Positions 32,226 through 39,427 of a stretch of 39,427 nt of DNA are shown piece after piece. This DNA comes from an uncultured Bacteroidales bacterium (lineage in GTDB: Bacteria; Bacteroidota; Bacteroidia; Bacteroidales; Muribaculaceae): assembly GCA_946412245.1 (NCBI GenBank), contig CAMKGM010000028.1, positions 1 to 39,427 on the forward strand, given 5' to 3'. Numbering within the stretch: the first letter of the stretch is position 1; the number at the start of each line of letters is the position of its first letter. The position numbers and the translations under genes are program-made. The notes under the pieces were generated by a model, which made no database searches, was not told where the DNA came from, and saw only the letters and a list, made by a program, of their open reading frames with translations.

Positions 32226-33932
32226 TCAGGACTTCTTGTTGGCTTTGCGTGAGGAACCGGACTTGCCGTTGAGGTTGAGGATGGTCTCGTACTCGCCGGG
32301 TTTGGTGAACACTTCGTGGGCTTTGTCGATTGATTCGTCGGTGATGAGCGAATTCTCGATGACACCGGCCTCGTAGTAGTATCGGTTCATGATTTCAGAT
32401 TTGAGTACGTCTTCAATCTCCTTGCGGTGTGTGTCGAGGTCTTGGTCCAGATTGTGCTTGAGGAGTTTCTCCAAACGGTCAAACTCCAGGCGTGTCGAGT
32501 CGTTCATGTAGCCTTCGGCCTCAGCCACCTTGCGCAGGTTCTGGATGCCGGTCTCGCACACTTTGTCGTACTCAAATCGGTTGGGGTCGATAAAACTCTT
32601 GAAATCGTTGAAAATCTCGTCGGTAATCACAAAATCGTGCGGAGCGGGAATGGTGGAATGCTCGCTGGCATACTTGGTGGCAAAGTCAAATGCCCAGTTG
32701 TCGCGCACAATGTTGTAGACAAGCCGGCTGGCTTCGGGGTAACTGATTTTGATGTCGGGTGTGATGCCGCCACCGTCGCGCACCTCGCGTCCGTGCGCGG
32801 TCTTGAACACGTGGGTGAGGCTATCGGGCACGCGTGTGGCCGTGCCGTCGTCGTTGCGTTGCGAGTAGTCAATCTCCTGAATGAGTCGTCCGCTGGGAAT
32901 GTAGTACTTGGCGATGGTTACCTTGAGGATGCCGTCGAAGGGTAGCGGTCGTGTGGCCTGCACCAGTCCCTTGCCGAAAGAGCGAGAGCCGATGACCACG
33001 GCACGGTCCAGGTCCTGCAGCGCGCCGGCGGTAATTTCGGAGGCACTCGCTGAGCCGCCGTCAATGAGTACGGCCAGCGGAATGTCGGGGGCAATGGGTT
33101 TGTCTGATGTCTTGTATACCTTGAAATTCTCGGTAGTGCGTCCTTTGGTCTGCAGCACCTCGGTGCCTTTGGGAACGAAGAAGCCCACGATTTTCACGGC
33201 AGCGTCGAGCAGTCCTCCACCATTGCCTCGCAGGTCGAGCACGATGGCCTTGACATTCGGGTTCTGTTGGAACTCAACGACGGCTTTCTTGACGGCCTCG
33301 GCCGAGTGCTCGTTGAAGGTGTTGAGGTTGATGTAGCCCATGTCGCCGCGCACCACGCCGTAGTAGGGGACAGGGTTCATCTTGATTTTCTCGCGGGTGA
33401 TGTTGAATGTCTTGATGCTGTCGGGGTCGTAGGGGCGCACCACGGTGACTTGCAGTTGCGTGCTGGCTTGTCCCTTGAGGTGGCTGCTCACCTTGTCGCT
33501 CTTCCAGTTGGTGGTGCTGTCGCCGTCGATCATGATAATGCGGTCGCCGCATTTCAGGCCGGCACGCGCGGCGGGACTGTCTTTATAGGGACCGGAGATG
33601 TAGACGCCGTTCTTGCGCTCCTGAATGTAGGACCCTATGCCGCCATACTCGCCCGTGGAAATGACCATGAAATCCTTTTGGTCCTTGCCGGGGATGTACT
33701 CGGTGTAAGGGTCAATCTCGTTGAGCATGGCATCAATGGCAGTTTGAATGGACTTCTGCGCATCGAGAGTGTCGACATAGAATGTGTTGAGCTCGCGGTA
33801 GACGGAGTTGAATATGTCGAGGTTGCGGATGATTGACGCGTAGTCATTTTGCTTGAGTTCGCCAATGGCGGCCGGTGCGGCAACGGCAACGAGTGCCATT
33901 GCGACGGCTATGTTTTGAAGCGTTTTCTTCAT
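32226..33932 (-). CDS. S41 family C-terminal processing peptidase with PDZ domain
   Basis: This 568-residue protease has an N-terminal signal or anchor (about 5-24), a helical region, a PDZ domain (about 90-165, GGIGSYIQERKNGVYI then GLKCGDRIIMIDG) and the S41 core. The Ser/Lys dyad is visible as S296 (GGSASASEI) and K321 (SFGKG), a spacing of 25 residues as in the D1 protease. LDLRGNGGG near 232-240 is the conserved strand-turn. The C-terminal extension of about 150 residues (EIFNDFKSFIDPNRF onward) is common in Bacteroidetes members. It should act in the periplasm on protein C-termini. It precedes mfd by 2 nt; no good -7 box was found upstream. Confidence 0.94.
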   Translation of the reverse strand: MKKTLQNIAVAMALVAVAAPAAIGELKQNDYASIIRNLDIFNSVYRELNTFYVDTLDAQKSIQTAIDAMLNEIDPYTEYIPGKDQKDFMVISTGEYGGIGSYIQERKNGVYISGPYKDSPAARAGLKCGDRIIMIDGDSTTNWKSDKVSSHLKGQASTQLQVTVVRPYDPDSIKTFNITREKIKMNPVPYYGVVRGDMGYINLNTFNEHSAEAVKKAVVEFQQNPNVKAIVLDLRGNGGGLLDAAVKIVGFFVPKGTEVLQTKGRTTENFKVYKTSDKPIAPDIPLAVLIDGGSASASEITAGALQDLDRAVVIGSRSFGKGLVQATRPLPFDGILKVTIAKYYIPSGRLIQEIDYSQRNDDGTATRVPDSLTHVFKTAHGREVRDGGGITPDIKISYPEASRLVYNIVRDNWAFDFATKYASEHSTIPAPHDFVITDEIFNDFKSFIDPNRFEYDKVCETGIQNLRKVAEAEGYMNDSTRLEFDRLEKLLKHNLDQDLDTHRKEIEDVLKSEIMNRYYYEAGVIENSLITDESIDKAHEVFTKPGEYETILNLNGKSGSSRKANKKS

Positions 33933-34065
33933 TGTGTCATGATTTAGACCGCTAAAATACTACATATCGCGCAAATAATGGGCCTTTATAGCCTTAAAAA
34001 ACTTTTAATTTCACTTTTTTAGCAATATTTTTGCCAAAATAATTGCACAATTCAAAATTCCGCAC

Positions 34066-34073
34066 TACTTTTG
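34066..34073 (+). promoter_or_regulatory. Promoter -7 box of tRNA-Asn
   Basis: The sequence tacttttg matches TAnnTTTG, with TTG at 34043-34045 exactly 20 nt upstream. It lies 43 nt before the mature tRNA 5' end. The remaining part of 33933-34116 holds only the AT-rich S41 upstream region. Confidence 0.8.
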
Positions 34074-34116
34074 CAACGCAATTTGAGAAACGCTCTTTGA
34101 AACATGATTGCAAACT

Positions 34117-34190
34117 GCTTCAATAGCTCAGTTGGTTAGAGCACCTGACTGTTAATCAGGGGGTCGTTGGTTCAAGTCCATCTTGAAGCG
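34117..34190 (+). tRNA. tRNA-Asn (anticodon GTT)
   Basis: A 74-nt cloverleaf: acceptor gcttcaa/ttgaagc, D-stem gctc/gagc, anticodon stem cctga/tcagg with loop ctgttaa (GTT) and T-loop ttcaagt. The discriminator base is G and CCA is not encoded. The T-stem (gttgg/ccatc) has a T-T mismatch at its second pair, which is unusual for a functional tRNA. Confidence 0.93.
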
Positions 34191-34196
34191 CGTGAT

Positions 34197-34228
34197 AAGG
34201 AGCCGAGACAAGTTCTCGACTCCTTTCT
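34197..34228 (+). terminator. Terminator of tRNA-Asn
   Basis: Arms aaggag-c-cgaga and tctcg-a-ctcctt (34197-34208 with 34214-34225, one internal mismatch) close a 5-nt loop and are followed by ttctt. It begins 6 nt after the tRNA. Confidence 0.75.
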
Positions 34229-34310
34229 TGTTATGTTGATGATGTGTGAATCTATTGCATTTTTAAACAAAAAAACTATGGTGTTTGTTGTGAAATTGTG
34301 TGCAAATGAC

Positions 34311-34318
34311 TATTTTTG
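34311..34318 (+). promoter_or_regulatory. Promoter -7 box of the 227-residue secreted protein
   Basis: The sequence tatttttg matches TAnnTTTG, with TTG at 34288-34290 exactly 20 nt upstream. It lies 29 nt before the ATG at 34348. Confidence 0.8.
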
Positions 34319-34347
34319 TAAATTATTAACCATTAAAACTTGAAAAA

Positions 34348-35031
34348 ATGAAGAGGAAATCCATAATCATGACTATAATGGCAGTGACATTGCTGCTTTC
34401 AACAACTGCGATGGCCAAGGAGCAGTCAATTGCGCCCAACTATGTGAAAGCGCTCGGATTCAAGGCACCCGTGAAGACGCTGGGGGCCTACAGCGACGAG
34501 ATGGAAGTGGCCGATGCCGACTATTGCACCTTTGAGTTTGACCGCGAGGGACACCTTATCTCTTATGACGAGAGTGAGACGATTGAGGGTGCCTATAGCT
34601 ATACAACCTATTTTGGGCTTGATGGGCTGCCCACCCATGCACAAAGTGTGTTTGTTAACTGGTGGGAACTTGATGCCGACGGCAATCCGCCCATTACCAC
34701 AACTCGTTACAACATCAGAAAAGAGCAGCAAGGCAATGTGACGATGCTCTACATTGAGGAAGATGAGGGAGCCGAGAAACAGGTGAAGGTGACCTGTGAC
34801 GACCGGGGGCGCATCATTGAGGTTGACGATATCGCAAATGGTGTGGTGAATCGTTACCGCTATCCGGCAGGCGAGAATGTGCCTTGCTACAACGATGGCA
34901 CAGTGGCTTTTCCGCAGGTTGATATGCTTCATGGTCATCGTGTTAAATTCCCACCGCAGCAAGCCATGCCCACGGGCGCCACTGAGTTCCAGAACGGCTT
35001 GTGGAATTTCGAAGTCCAGTACTACGAATAG
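34348..35031 (+). CDS. Secreted protein of unknown function
   Basis: This 227-residue protein has a clear signal peptide (residues 1-23, ending AMAK). The mature part has several short YD/RHS-like strand patterns (FEFDREGHLISYDESETIEGAYSYTTYF, and a TCDDRGRIIEVDDI turn), suggesting a beta-rich fold of weak repeats; I do not recognise a family. Its own promoter lies at 34311-34318. It is followed 2 nt after the stop by heptanucleotide array 3. Periplasmic or outer-membrane location is likely. No function is assigned. Confidence 0.8.
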   Translation: MKRKSIIMTIMAVTLLLSTTAMAKEQSIAPNYVKALGFKAPVKTLGAYSDEMEVADADYCTFEFDREGHLISYDESETIEGAYSYTTYFGLDGLPTHAQSVFVNWWELDADGNPPITTTRYNIRKEQQGNVTMLYIEEDEGAEKQVKVTCDDRGRIIEVDDIANGVVNRYRYPAGENVPCYNDGTVAFPQVDMLHGHRVKFPPQQAMPTGATEFQNGLWNFEVQYYE

Positions 35032-35033
35032 AG

Positions 35034-35089
35034 TTGTCAGTAGTCAGTAGTCAGTTATCAGTTATCAGTAGTCAGCTATCAGTTGTCAG
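35034..35089. repeat. Heptanucleotide tandem array 3 (eight units)
   Basis: Eight consecutive 7-nt units: ttgtcag, tagtcag, tagtcag, ttatcag, ttatcag, tagtcag, ctatcag, ttgtcag. All end in tcag. It begins 2 nt after the stop at 35031. On the reverse strand the units read actga followed by two variable bases, which is the same core as array 2. The rest of the gap to dnaX (35090-35242) shows no clear terminator. Confidence 0.88.
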
Positions 35090-35242
35090 GCTGACATTTC
35101 ATAAATCTTGTCCTGCAATTGAAGAATGCCGGTTATTTGATTGTGCACCAATAGAGTGAGTGGCACTTTGAAGATTTTTTACCGGACACTAATAATAGAT
35201 AGTATTCTGTCTTGTGGTGGTCACTGATGAGGCGTGCGAGTG

Positions 35243-37102
35243 TCAGGCGAGGGAGAGCTTGAAGTCGCGCAGGAAATCGTTAAACTCAGGGTGACGGGTT
35301 TTGATGTCGTCAATCAGTTCACGTTCTGTCATGATTTTTGGGGTGGTCATTGACTCGTCGAGTTTAATGTCGATGGTGATGAAGTCATTCTTGAGCGCAC
35401 CACGCAAGAAATCAAGAATGTGGCTCATCTTGGCATTCATAAACTCAACTTGCCCGGTGTTCTGCACTGTGATTTCAAACTTATCGTTGTCAACACGACG
35501 GGGTTTGGAAATGCGCATAGTGTTGATAACCAGATGCTCGTGCGGGTGCTTGTCAATGTAGTCATTCCACGCGCGCAGCAGTTGCTCGTCGGTGAAAGCT
35601 TCGTGGCTGTGCGTTGCAGTTACAGCGGGCTGGGATGCAGAGTCGTCGGTAGCGGGTGTGTGCTGGGCAGTGCCTGGCTTGGTATTCATCACCTTACTGA
35701 GCATGACCTGCGATGTTGCCATCATGCGGTTTTGCTCCACGGTGGTGCGGGTGGGTTGCGCGGCGGGCGTAGCCGGTTGTTTAGCTATGGGCCGAGCGGA
35801 AGCAGGGGCCGTGGGTTGTTGTGGGGTAGGCTGTGGTTGTGCTGCGGTTGCTTGTTGTGGTTGAGCTGCGGTTGCTTGTTGTGGTTGAGCTGCGGTTGCT
35901 TGCTGTGGTTGTGCTGTGGTTGCCTGCTGTGGCTTTGTGGCGGGTTGCTTTGCTGCGGGTTGTATCTTTTGGATGGAGGGAGCAGCGGGTGCGGAAGCAG
36001 CTGGCGCGGCAATGAGTTGCACAATCTTGATGAGTGTGAGCTCGACGAGGAACTGCTTGTTCGAGGCATCGCGGTAATTCAGGTCGCAGGTATTGCACAG
36101 GTCCATCGCCTTGTAGTAGAATGCCGGTGTGAATTTAGCGGCTTCGACCACATAACGCTGTGCCACATCGTCGTTCATCTCAAGCAGTGATGCCGTGCGA
36201 GGAGAGCTGGCCATCATCAGGTCGCGCAAGTGCTGAGCCAGTCCGTTGACAAAGAATTGTGCATCAAATCCGTGATCTCGAATTTCCTTGAAGATGAGTA
36301 GGGTGGAGGGAATGTCGCCCGTGCGGAACGCTTCGTCGAGCCTGAAGTAGTAGTCGTGGTCCAGCACGTTCAGGTTGTCGATGGTGCTCTGATAGGTGAT
36401 GTGTCCCTCGCTCGAGGCTGACACTTGGTCGAAGATTGATAGCGCGTCGCGCATGGCACCGTCGGCCTTTTGTGCAATTACATTGAGTGCGGCACTCTCG
36501 GCCTCCACGCCGCGGTCGGCGGCTATGTATTGCAGTTGCGCCACAATGTCGGGCACAGTGATGCGTGCGAAGTCATAGATTTGGCATCGCGACAGGATGG
36601 TGGGGATAATCTTCTGCTTCTCGGTGGTGGCGAGGATGAAGATGGCGTATTCGGGCGGTTCCTCAAGTGTCTTGAGAAAGGCGTTGAACGCTTGCGACGA
36701 GAGCATGTGCACCTCATCGATGATGAACACGCGGTAGTGTCCTACCTGTGGCGGAATGCGCACCTGCTCGGTGATGCCGCGAATGTCGTCGACCGAGTTG
36801 TTGCTGGCGGCATCCAGCTCCACAATGTTGTAGCTGCGCTGCTCATTGAAGGCACGGCACGACTCGCACTCGTTGCAAGGCTCACCGTCGGCGCTCAGAT
36901 GCTCGCAGTTGATGGCCTTGGCAAAGATGCGTGCGCAGGTGGTCTTGCCCACGCCTCGCGGCCCGCAGAACAAGTAGGCGTGTGCCAGTTTTCCGCCGGC
37001 AATGGCGGTCTTGAGCGTGTGGGTAAGGGCATTCTGGCCCACCACGGTGGCGAAGGTTGACGGGCGGTACTTTCGTGCTGATACTATGTAGTTTTCCTTC
37101 AT
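35243..37102 (-). CDS. dnaX: DNA polymerase III subunit gamma/tau
   Basis: This 619-residue clamp-loader ATPase has Walker A G47-PRGVGKT54, the zinc module C66/C76/C79/C82 (CEHLSADGEPCNECESC), DEVHML Walker B, sensor SRC (ILSRCQIYDF) and domain III. From about residue 385 it has a Pro/Gln/Ala/Thr linker with four or more QATAAQPQ repeats (24-bp DNA repeats at 35831-35926). A C-terminal tau-like domain (about 495-619) follows. No A-AAA-AAG-type slippery run is present, so the short gamma form is not obviously made by frameshifting. It lies 136 nt downstream of frr on the same strand; a hairpin region (37116-37147) sits just before its ATG. Confidence 0.97.
   Translation of the reverse strand: MKENYIVSARKYRPSTFATVVGQNALTHTLKTAIAGGKLAHAYLFCGPRGVGKTTCARIFAKAINCEHLSADGEPCNECESCRAFNEQRSYNIVELDAASNNSVDDIRGITEQVRIPPQVGHYRVFIIDEVHMLSSQAFNAFLKTLEEPPEYAIFILATTEKQKIIPTILSRCQIYDFARITVPDIVAQLQYIAADRGVEAESAALNVIAQKADGAMRDALSIFDQVSASSEGHITYQSTIDNLNVLDHDYYFRLDEAFRTGDIPSTLLIFKEIRDHGFDAQFFVNGLAQHLRDLMMASSPRTASLLEMNDDVAQRYVVEAAKFTPAFYYKAMDLCNTCDLNYRDASNKQFLVELTLIKIVQLIAAPAASAPAAPSIQKIQPAAKQPATKPQQATTAQPQQATAAQPQQATAAQPQQATAAQPQPTPQQPTAPASARPIAKQPATPAAQPTRTTVEQNRMMATSQVMLSKVMNTKPGTAQHTPATDDSASQPAVTATHSHEAFTDEQLLRAWNDYIDKHPHEHLVINTMRISKPRRVDNDKFEITVQNTGQVEFMNAKMSHILDFLRGALKNDFITIDIKLDESMTTPKIMTERELIDDIKTRHPEFNDFLRDFKLSLA
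35831..35926. repeat. 24-bp coding repeat in the dnaX linker (four units)
   Basis: Four 24-bp units start at 35831, 35855, 35879 and 35903; units 2 and 3 are identical, and a partial fifth follows. On the minus strand each encodes an eight-residue Ala/Gln/Pro/Thr unit. Copy number could vary between strains without a frame change. Confidence 0.85.
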
Positions 37103-37115
37103 GATGCAGCAATTT

Positions 37116-37147
37116 GAAACGGGCGGTTGGATTGTTTCAAACCGCCC
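37116..37147. other. Two mutually exclusive hairpins between frr and dnaX
   Basis: Stem A pairs gaaac (37116-37120) with gtttc (37134-37138); stem B pairs gggcggtt (37121-37128) with aaccgccc (37140-37147). They interleave, and the connecting loops (0 and 1 nt) look too short for a pseudoknot, so they should compete. Stem B is the stronger. The element ends 13 nt before the dnaX ATG and lies 92 nt after the frr stop. It could terminate frr transcripts in part or control dnaX translation. Confidence 0.5.
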
Positions 37148-37238
37148 TGTGATGTTTTTGTTAGTTACTCAAGTTTCCAAACCGGCTTTGCGCTCTTAAA
37201 AACTTGAATCAGTTATGAGTGTTAATAGTGGAACGCGC

Positions 37239-37799
37239 TTACACGGTGAGAATCTCTTTCTCCTTGGCGGCAAAGATTTCGTCGATTCTCTTGAGATACT
37301 TGTCGTGCAGTTTCTGCACTTTCTCCTCGCCGTCTTTCTCAACGTCCTCAGGCATTCCTTCCTTGACGGCCTTCTTGAGACCTTCAATGGCTTCGCGGCG
37401 TCCGTTGCGCACGCTCACCTTGGCTTTTTCGGCCTCGGCCTTTGAGTCTTTCACCAGTTGTTTGCGGCGTTCCTCGGTCAGCGGCGGAATGTTGAGCCTA
37501 ATCATCTCTCCGTTGTTCTCGGGCATGATGCCCACGTTAGAGTCAATGATGGCTTTCTCGATGACCTTGATCATCGACTTGTCCCAAGGGGTGATGGCAA
37601 TGGTGCGTGCGTCGGGGCACACTACGTTGGCCACATTGTTGAGCGGCATTTTGCTTCCGTAGGCATCCACTCTGATGCCGTCCAGAATTTTCACGTTAGC
37701 TTTGCCTGCGCGAATGTGCGCAAGAGCGTCTTCCAAATAATCGGCAGCCTCGGTCATTTTCTTCTCGGCGAGCTGCAAGTAAAAGTTCACATCGTTCAT
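37239..37799 (-). CDS. frr: Ribosome recycling factor
   Basis: This 186-residue protein is of standard RRF length. It has the typical features: an N-terminal helix ([30 protein letters not shown]), [16 protein letters not shown], a domain II segment ([20 protein letters not shown] then [21 protein letters not shown]) and a long C-terminal helix. With EF-G it splits the post-termination ribosome. It starts 30 nt after the stop of the exo/endonuclease/phosphatase gene and precedes dnaX, so the three may be co-transcribed from 38956-38963. In many bacteria frr instead follows pyrH; that gene is not present here. Confidence 0.97.
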   Translation of the reverse strand: MNDVNFYLQLAEKKMTEAADYLEDALAHIRAGKANVKILDGIRVDAYGSKMPLNNVANVVCPDARTIAITPWDKSMIKVIEKAIIDSNVGIMPENNGEMIRLNIPPLTEERRKQLVKDSKAEAEKAKVSVRNGRREAIEGLKKAVKEGMPEDVEKDGEEKVQKLHDKYLKRIDEIFAAKEKEILTV

Positions 37800-37829
37800 C
37801 TTATCAAGTGTTTTTTAGTTGATTCAAGT

Positions 37830-38888
37830 TTAGGGTACTTCCTTGACCAGGAAAATTTGAGTGGGGAAGTGGTCGGAGAATCCGTTGAGGAACACACCGC
37901 CGCTGTAGGTTCGTAGCGGATAGCCCAGTCGGTCGCCCTCAGAGGTCTTCAGGAACTCACGGTTGAGCACCTCGGCGCGCAAGAAGGTGAGTTGCGGCTT
38001 GTCTTTGCCTTCGTGGTTGCGCGTGAAGTAGCCGTTGAAGATGATTTGGTCAAACAGGTTCCAACCGCCCTTGTAGGCCAGAGTGCCGATGCCGCGGTCC
38101 AGAATCTTCCACCAGGGGTTGTAGAGGTCGTTCACGGTGTGAACATCCTCAATGTTGCGCTTGGCGTTGAGCACCTCGGCGCAGCTCTTGTTCTGCGGGT
38201 CGTCGTTCAAGTCGCCCATGAAAATGATGCCCTGGTTGGGGTCATCGACTAGCAGTGAGTCAATGGTGCGACGTGCCATGGCAGCGGCAGCCTCGCGACG
38301 GAAGCTGGAGCGCTCCTGGCCACCCAGTCGTGAGGGCCAGTGGTTGACGAGCACGCTCACTTTTTCGCCGGCAAGCATTCCGGTGACGCACATCTGGTCG
38401 CGGGTGCGGAAGGTGGAGTCGTCGGGGAAGGTGAGTCGCTGATTGGTCACATTGAGCACCTTGAAGTAGCGGGGATTATAGAGGATACCCACGTCGACAC
38501 CGCGGCGGTCGGGGCTGTCGTGGTGCACAATCTGCAAGTGCCACTTCTTGATTTCGGGTTGCTTGACGAGGTCTTCGAGCACGGTGATGTTCTCAATCTC
38601 GCTCACGCCTATGATGACGGGACCCATGGGCGTGTTGGGCGTAGCCATTTGGCTGATGGCGTAGGCCATGTTGTGCTGCTTTTGCCAGTACTTTTGGCCA
38701 TTCCACTGGCGAGCGCCATGTGGCGAGAACTCCAGGTCGTACACACCATTGTTGTTAATGGTGTCGAACAGGTTCTCGAGGTTGTAGAACATGACGCTGT
38801 ACATGTTGTATCGTTTGCCCTGATCTTGCGCGCTGATGGTGATGTGCATGAGCGCTAAAGCGAGGATGGGTAGCAGCAGTTTCTTCAT
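37830..38888 (-). CDS. Secreted endonuclease/exonuclease/phosphatase (EEP) superfamily protein
   Basis: This 352-residue protein has a signal peptide (about 1-20, ending SAQ) and the EEP motifs in order: FYNLENLFD (Asn), IIGVSEIEN (catalytic Glu), RRGVDVGILY, VLVNHWPSRLGG (His), FMGDLNDDP (Asp/Asn) and FSDHFPTQIF (Asp-His). All metal and catalytic positions look intact, so a phosphodiesterase or nuclease acting outside the cytoplasm is expected; whether it cuts nucleic acid, lipid headgroups or inositol phosphates is open. ATG 38888 is chosen over the one at 38918 because the signal peptide starts there. Confidence 0.9.
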   Translation of the reverse strand: MKKLLLPILALALMHITISAQDQGKRYNMYSVMFYNLENLFDTINNNGVYDLEFSPHGARQWNGQKYWQKQHNMAYAISQMATPNTPMGPVIIGVSEIENITVLEDLVKQPEIKKWHLQIVHHDSPDRRGVDVGILYNPRYFKVLNVTNQRLTFPDDSTFRTRDQMCVTGMLAGEKVSVLVNHWPSRLGGQERSSFRREAAAAMARRTIDSLLVDDPNQGIIFMGDLNDDPQNKSCAEVLNAKRNIEDVHTVNDLYNPWWKILDRGIGTLAYKGGWNLFDQIIFNGYFTRNHEGKDKPQLTFLRAEVLNREFLKTSEGDRLGYPLRTYSGGVFLNGFSDHFPTQIFLVKEVP

Positions 38889-38955
38889 TGTCTTGTTTGT
38901 TTTGTTGATATTATACATAGCTGGCCGGCTCGTGCCCGGTCGTAAAATGATTTTC

Positions 38956-38963
38956 CAAATTTA
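38956..38963 (-). promoter_or_regulatory. Promoter -7 box of the EEP-frr(-dnaX) unit
   Basis: On the minus strand TAAATTTG matches TAnnTTTG, with TTG 19 nt upstream. The leader to ATG 38888 would be about 60 nt. Confidence 0.65.
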
Positions 38964-39007
38964 CCACATTTTTTTCAAACTGCAAAAAATATTCATATTA
39001 ATGGAAT

Positions 39008-39051
39008 AAAAAAAGGAATCGGCCAACTCACCTAAGGTTTGTTAGCCGATT
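39008..39051 (-). terminator. Terminator of tRNA-Lys
   Basis: On the minus strand an 11-bp stem (aatcggctaac with gttggccgatt, one G-U pair; 39041-39051 with 39017-39027) closes a 13-nt loop and is followed by cc and seven T residues (39008-39014). It starts 4 nt after the tRNA. Confidence 0.88.
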
Positions 39052-39055
39052 TTTG

Positions 39056-39128
39056 TGACCCCGGAGGGGCTCGAACCCTCGACCCATTGATTAAGAGTCA
39101 ATTGCTCTACCAACTGAGCTACGGAGTC
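39056..39128 (-). tRNA. tRNA-Lys (anticodon CTT)
   Basis: A 73-nt cloverleaf on the minus strand: acceptor gactccg/cggggtc (one G-U pair), D-stem gctc/gagc, anticodon stem attga/tcaat with loop ctcttaa (CTT), T-stem gaggg/ccctc with loop ttcgagc, discriminator A. CCA is not encoded. Confidence 0.95.
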
Positions 39129-39159
39129 AACATGAGGTGCAAAAGTTGAATTGCGGTTG

Positions 39160-39167
39160 CAAAGGTA
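39160..39167 (-). promoter_or_regulatory. Promoter -7 box of tRNA-Lys
   Basis: On the minus strand TACCTTTG matches TAnnTTTG, with TTG 19 nt upstream. It lies 31 nt before the tRNA 5' end. The stretch 39190-39363 shows no gene. Confidence 0.75.
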
Positions 39168-39363
39168 CAAATAATTTTTGAACTGGCAACTGAAAATGGA
39201 GAAAAAATGAAAAAAATGATGATTTTTTTGCTTTTTGGGTCGATTAGGCCCTGCTCCACCACCTTTTTTTTCATACCTAATCGTCCTAAGACTTACTCTC
39301 AAATAGTACGAAAAGCTTCAAAAAGCCTCGCTTCGCTCAGAATTATTGAAATATTAGTGTGCG

Positions 39364-39427
39364 TTAAGTAATGGGGTCGCCGCCGGCGACGTGATAGAGG
39401 ATGCTTATCACCGCCAGTGCCGCTATC
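39364..39427 (-). CDS. C-terminal fragment of a possible membrane protein (cut by the window edge)
   Basis: Read on the minus strand from the window edge, one frame gives IAALAVISILYHVAGGDPIT and then TAA at 39364-39366. The hydrophobic stretch followed by a short polar tail looks like the last transmembrane helix of a membrane protein. Only 20 codons are visible, so neither the family nor the reality of the gene can be confirmed. Confidence 0.4.
   Translation of the reverse strand, partial: IAALAVISILYHVAGGDPIT

Noticed and set aside
35243-37102. Programmed frameshift in dnaX giving a short gamma form
   Set aside because: No A-rich slippery heptamer of the A-AAA-AAG type is seen on the coding strand.
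39042-39302. 86-codon minus-strand frame over tRNA-Lys
   Set aside because: It runs through the tRNA gene and its promoter, so it cannot be a normal coding sequence.

Overview
The window looks like a chromosomal segment of a Bacteroidales bacterium, perhaps close to Muribaculaceae or Prevotellaceae; the family is inferred, not shown. Evidence: about a dozen intergenic regions carry the Bacteroidetes promoter signature (-7 box TAnnTTTG, usually with a TTG/TTTG about 19-20 nt upstream), Shine-Dalgarno sites are not obvious, and the gene set is typical of the phylum (paired YfhO / HGIHSPF methyltransferase, TonB-C domain protein, lipoprotein-TPR-TM-HTH regulator, AAA_14/DUF4143 ATPase, solitary pheT).

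Layout. 1-2660 is a visibly AT-rich accessory edge: 9-bp and 21-bp tandem repeats, a toxin-antitoxin-like pair (530-1401) with a doubled palindromic operator in its promoter, and an unrecognised secreted protein on the minus strand. 2834-5659 (-) is a secreted M16 metallopeptidase, divergent from an RluA-family pseudouridine synthase (5866-6792). 6870-11199 is a tight four-gene run: ABC exporter ATPase, ABC-2 permease and two membrane acyltransferases. A five-unit 33-bp repeat array (11203-11365) then leads into the promoter of an AAA_14/DUF4143 ATPase. 12912-16550 holds pheT, a cupin and a YebC protein, ended by a strong terminator. 16717-19403 is a translationally overlapped pair: an unrecognised membrane-anchored protein and a membrane-anchored CbxX-type AAA+ ATPase, convergent with xerD.

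20465-23776 encodes a YfhO membrane protein and a methyltransferase-like protein. 24648-25340 (-) and 23786-24598 (-) form a Nudix plus ADP-ribosylglycohydrolase operon with a perfect palindrome at its predicted transcription start. 25635-26450 is a GT11-like glycosyltransferase whose donor-binding motif is degenerate. 26668-28637 is a TonB-C domain protein overlapping a membrane regulator. 33932-28861 (-) is an S41 protease followed at 2 nt by mfd. After tRNA-Asn (34117-34190) and a small secreted protein, the minus strand carries an exo/endonuclease/phosphatase-family protein, frr and dnaX, then tRNA-Lys and the tail of a further minus-strand gene.

Most core genes are housekeeping (translation: pheT, frr, rluA-like, tRNAs; DNA: dnaX, mfd, xerD; envelope: M16, S41, YfhO, acyltransferases). 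The items most worth follow-up are the helically phased 33-bp repeats ahead of the DUF4143 ATPase, three heptanucleotide arrays each starting 2-6 nt after a stop codon, the Nudix/ARH operon with its palindrome, the toxin-antitoxin operator, and the unknown/AAA+ pair.
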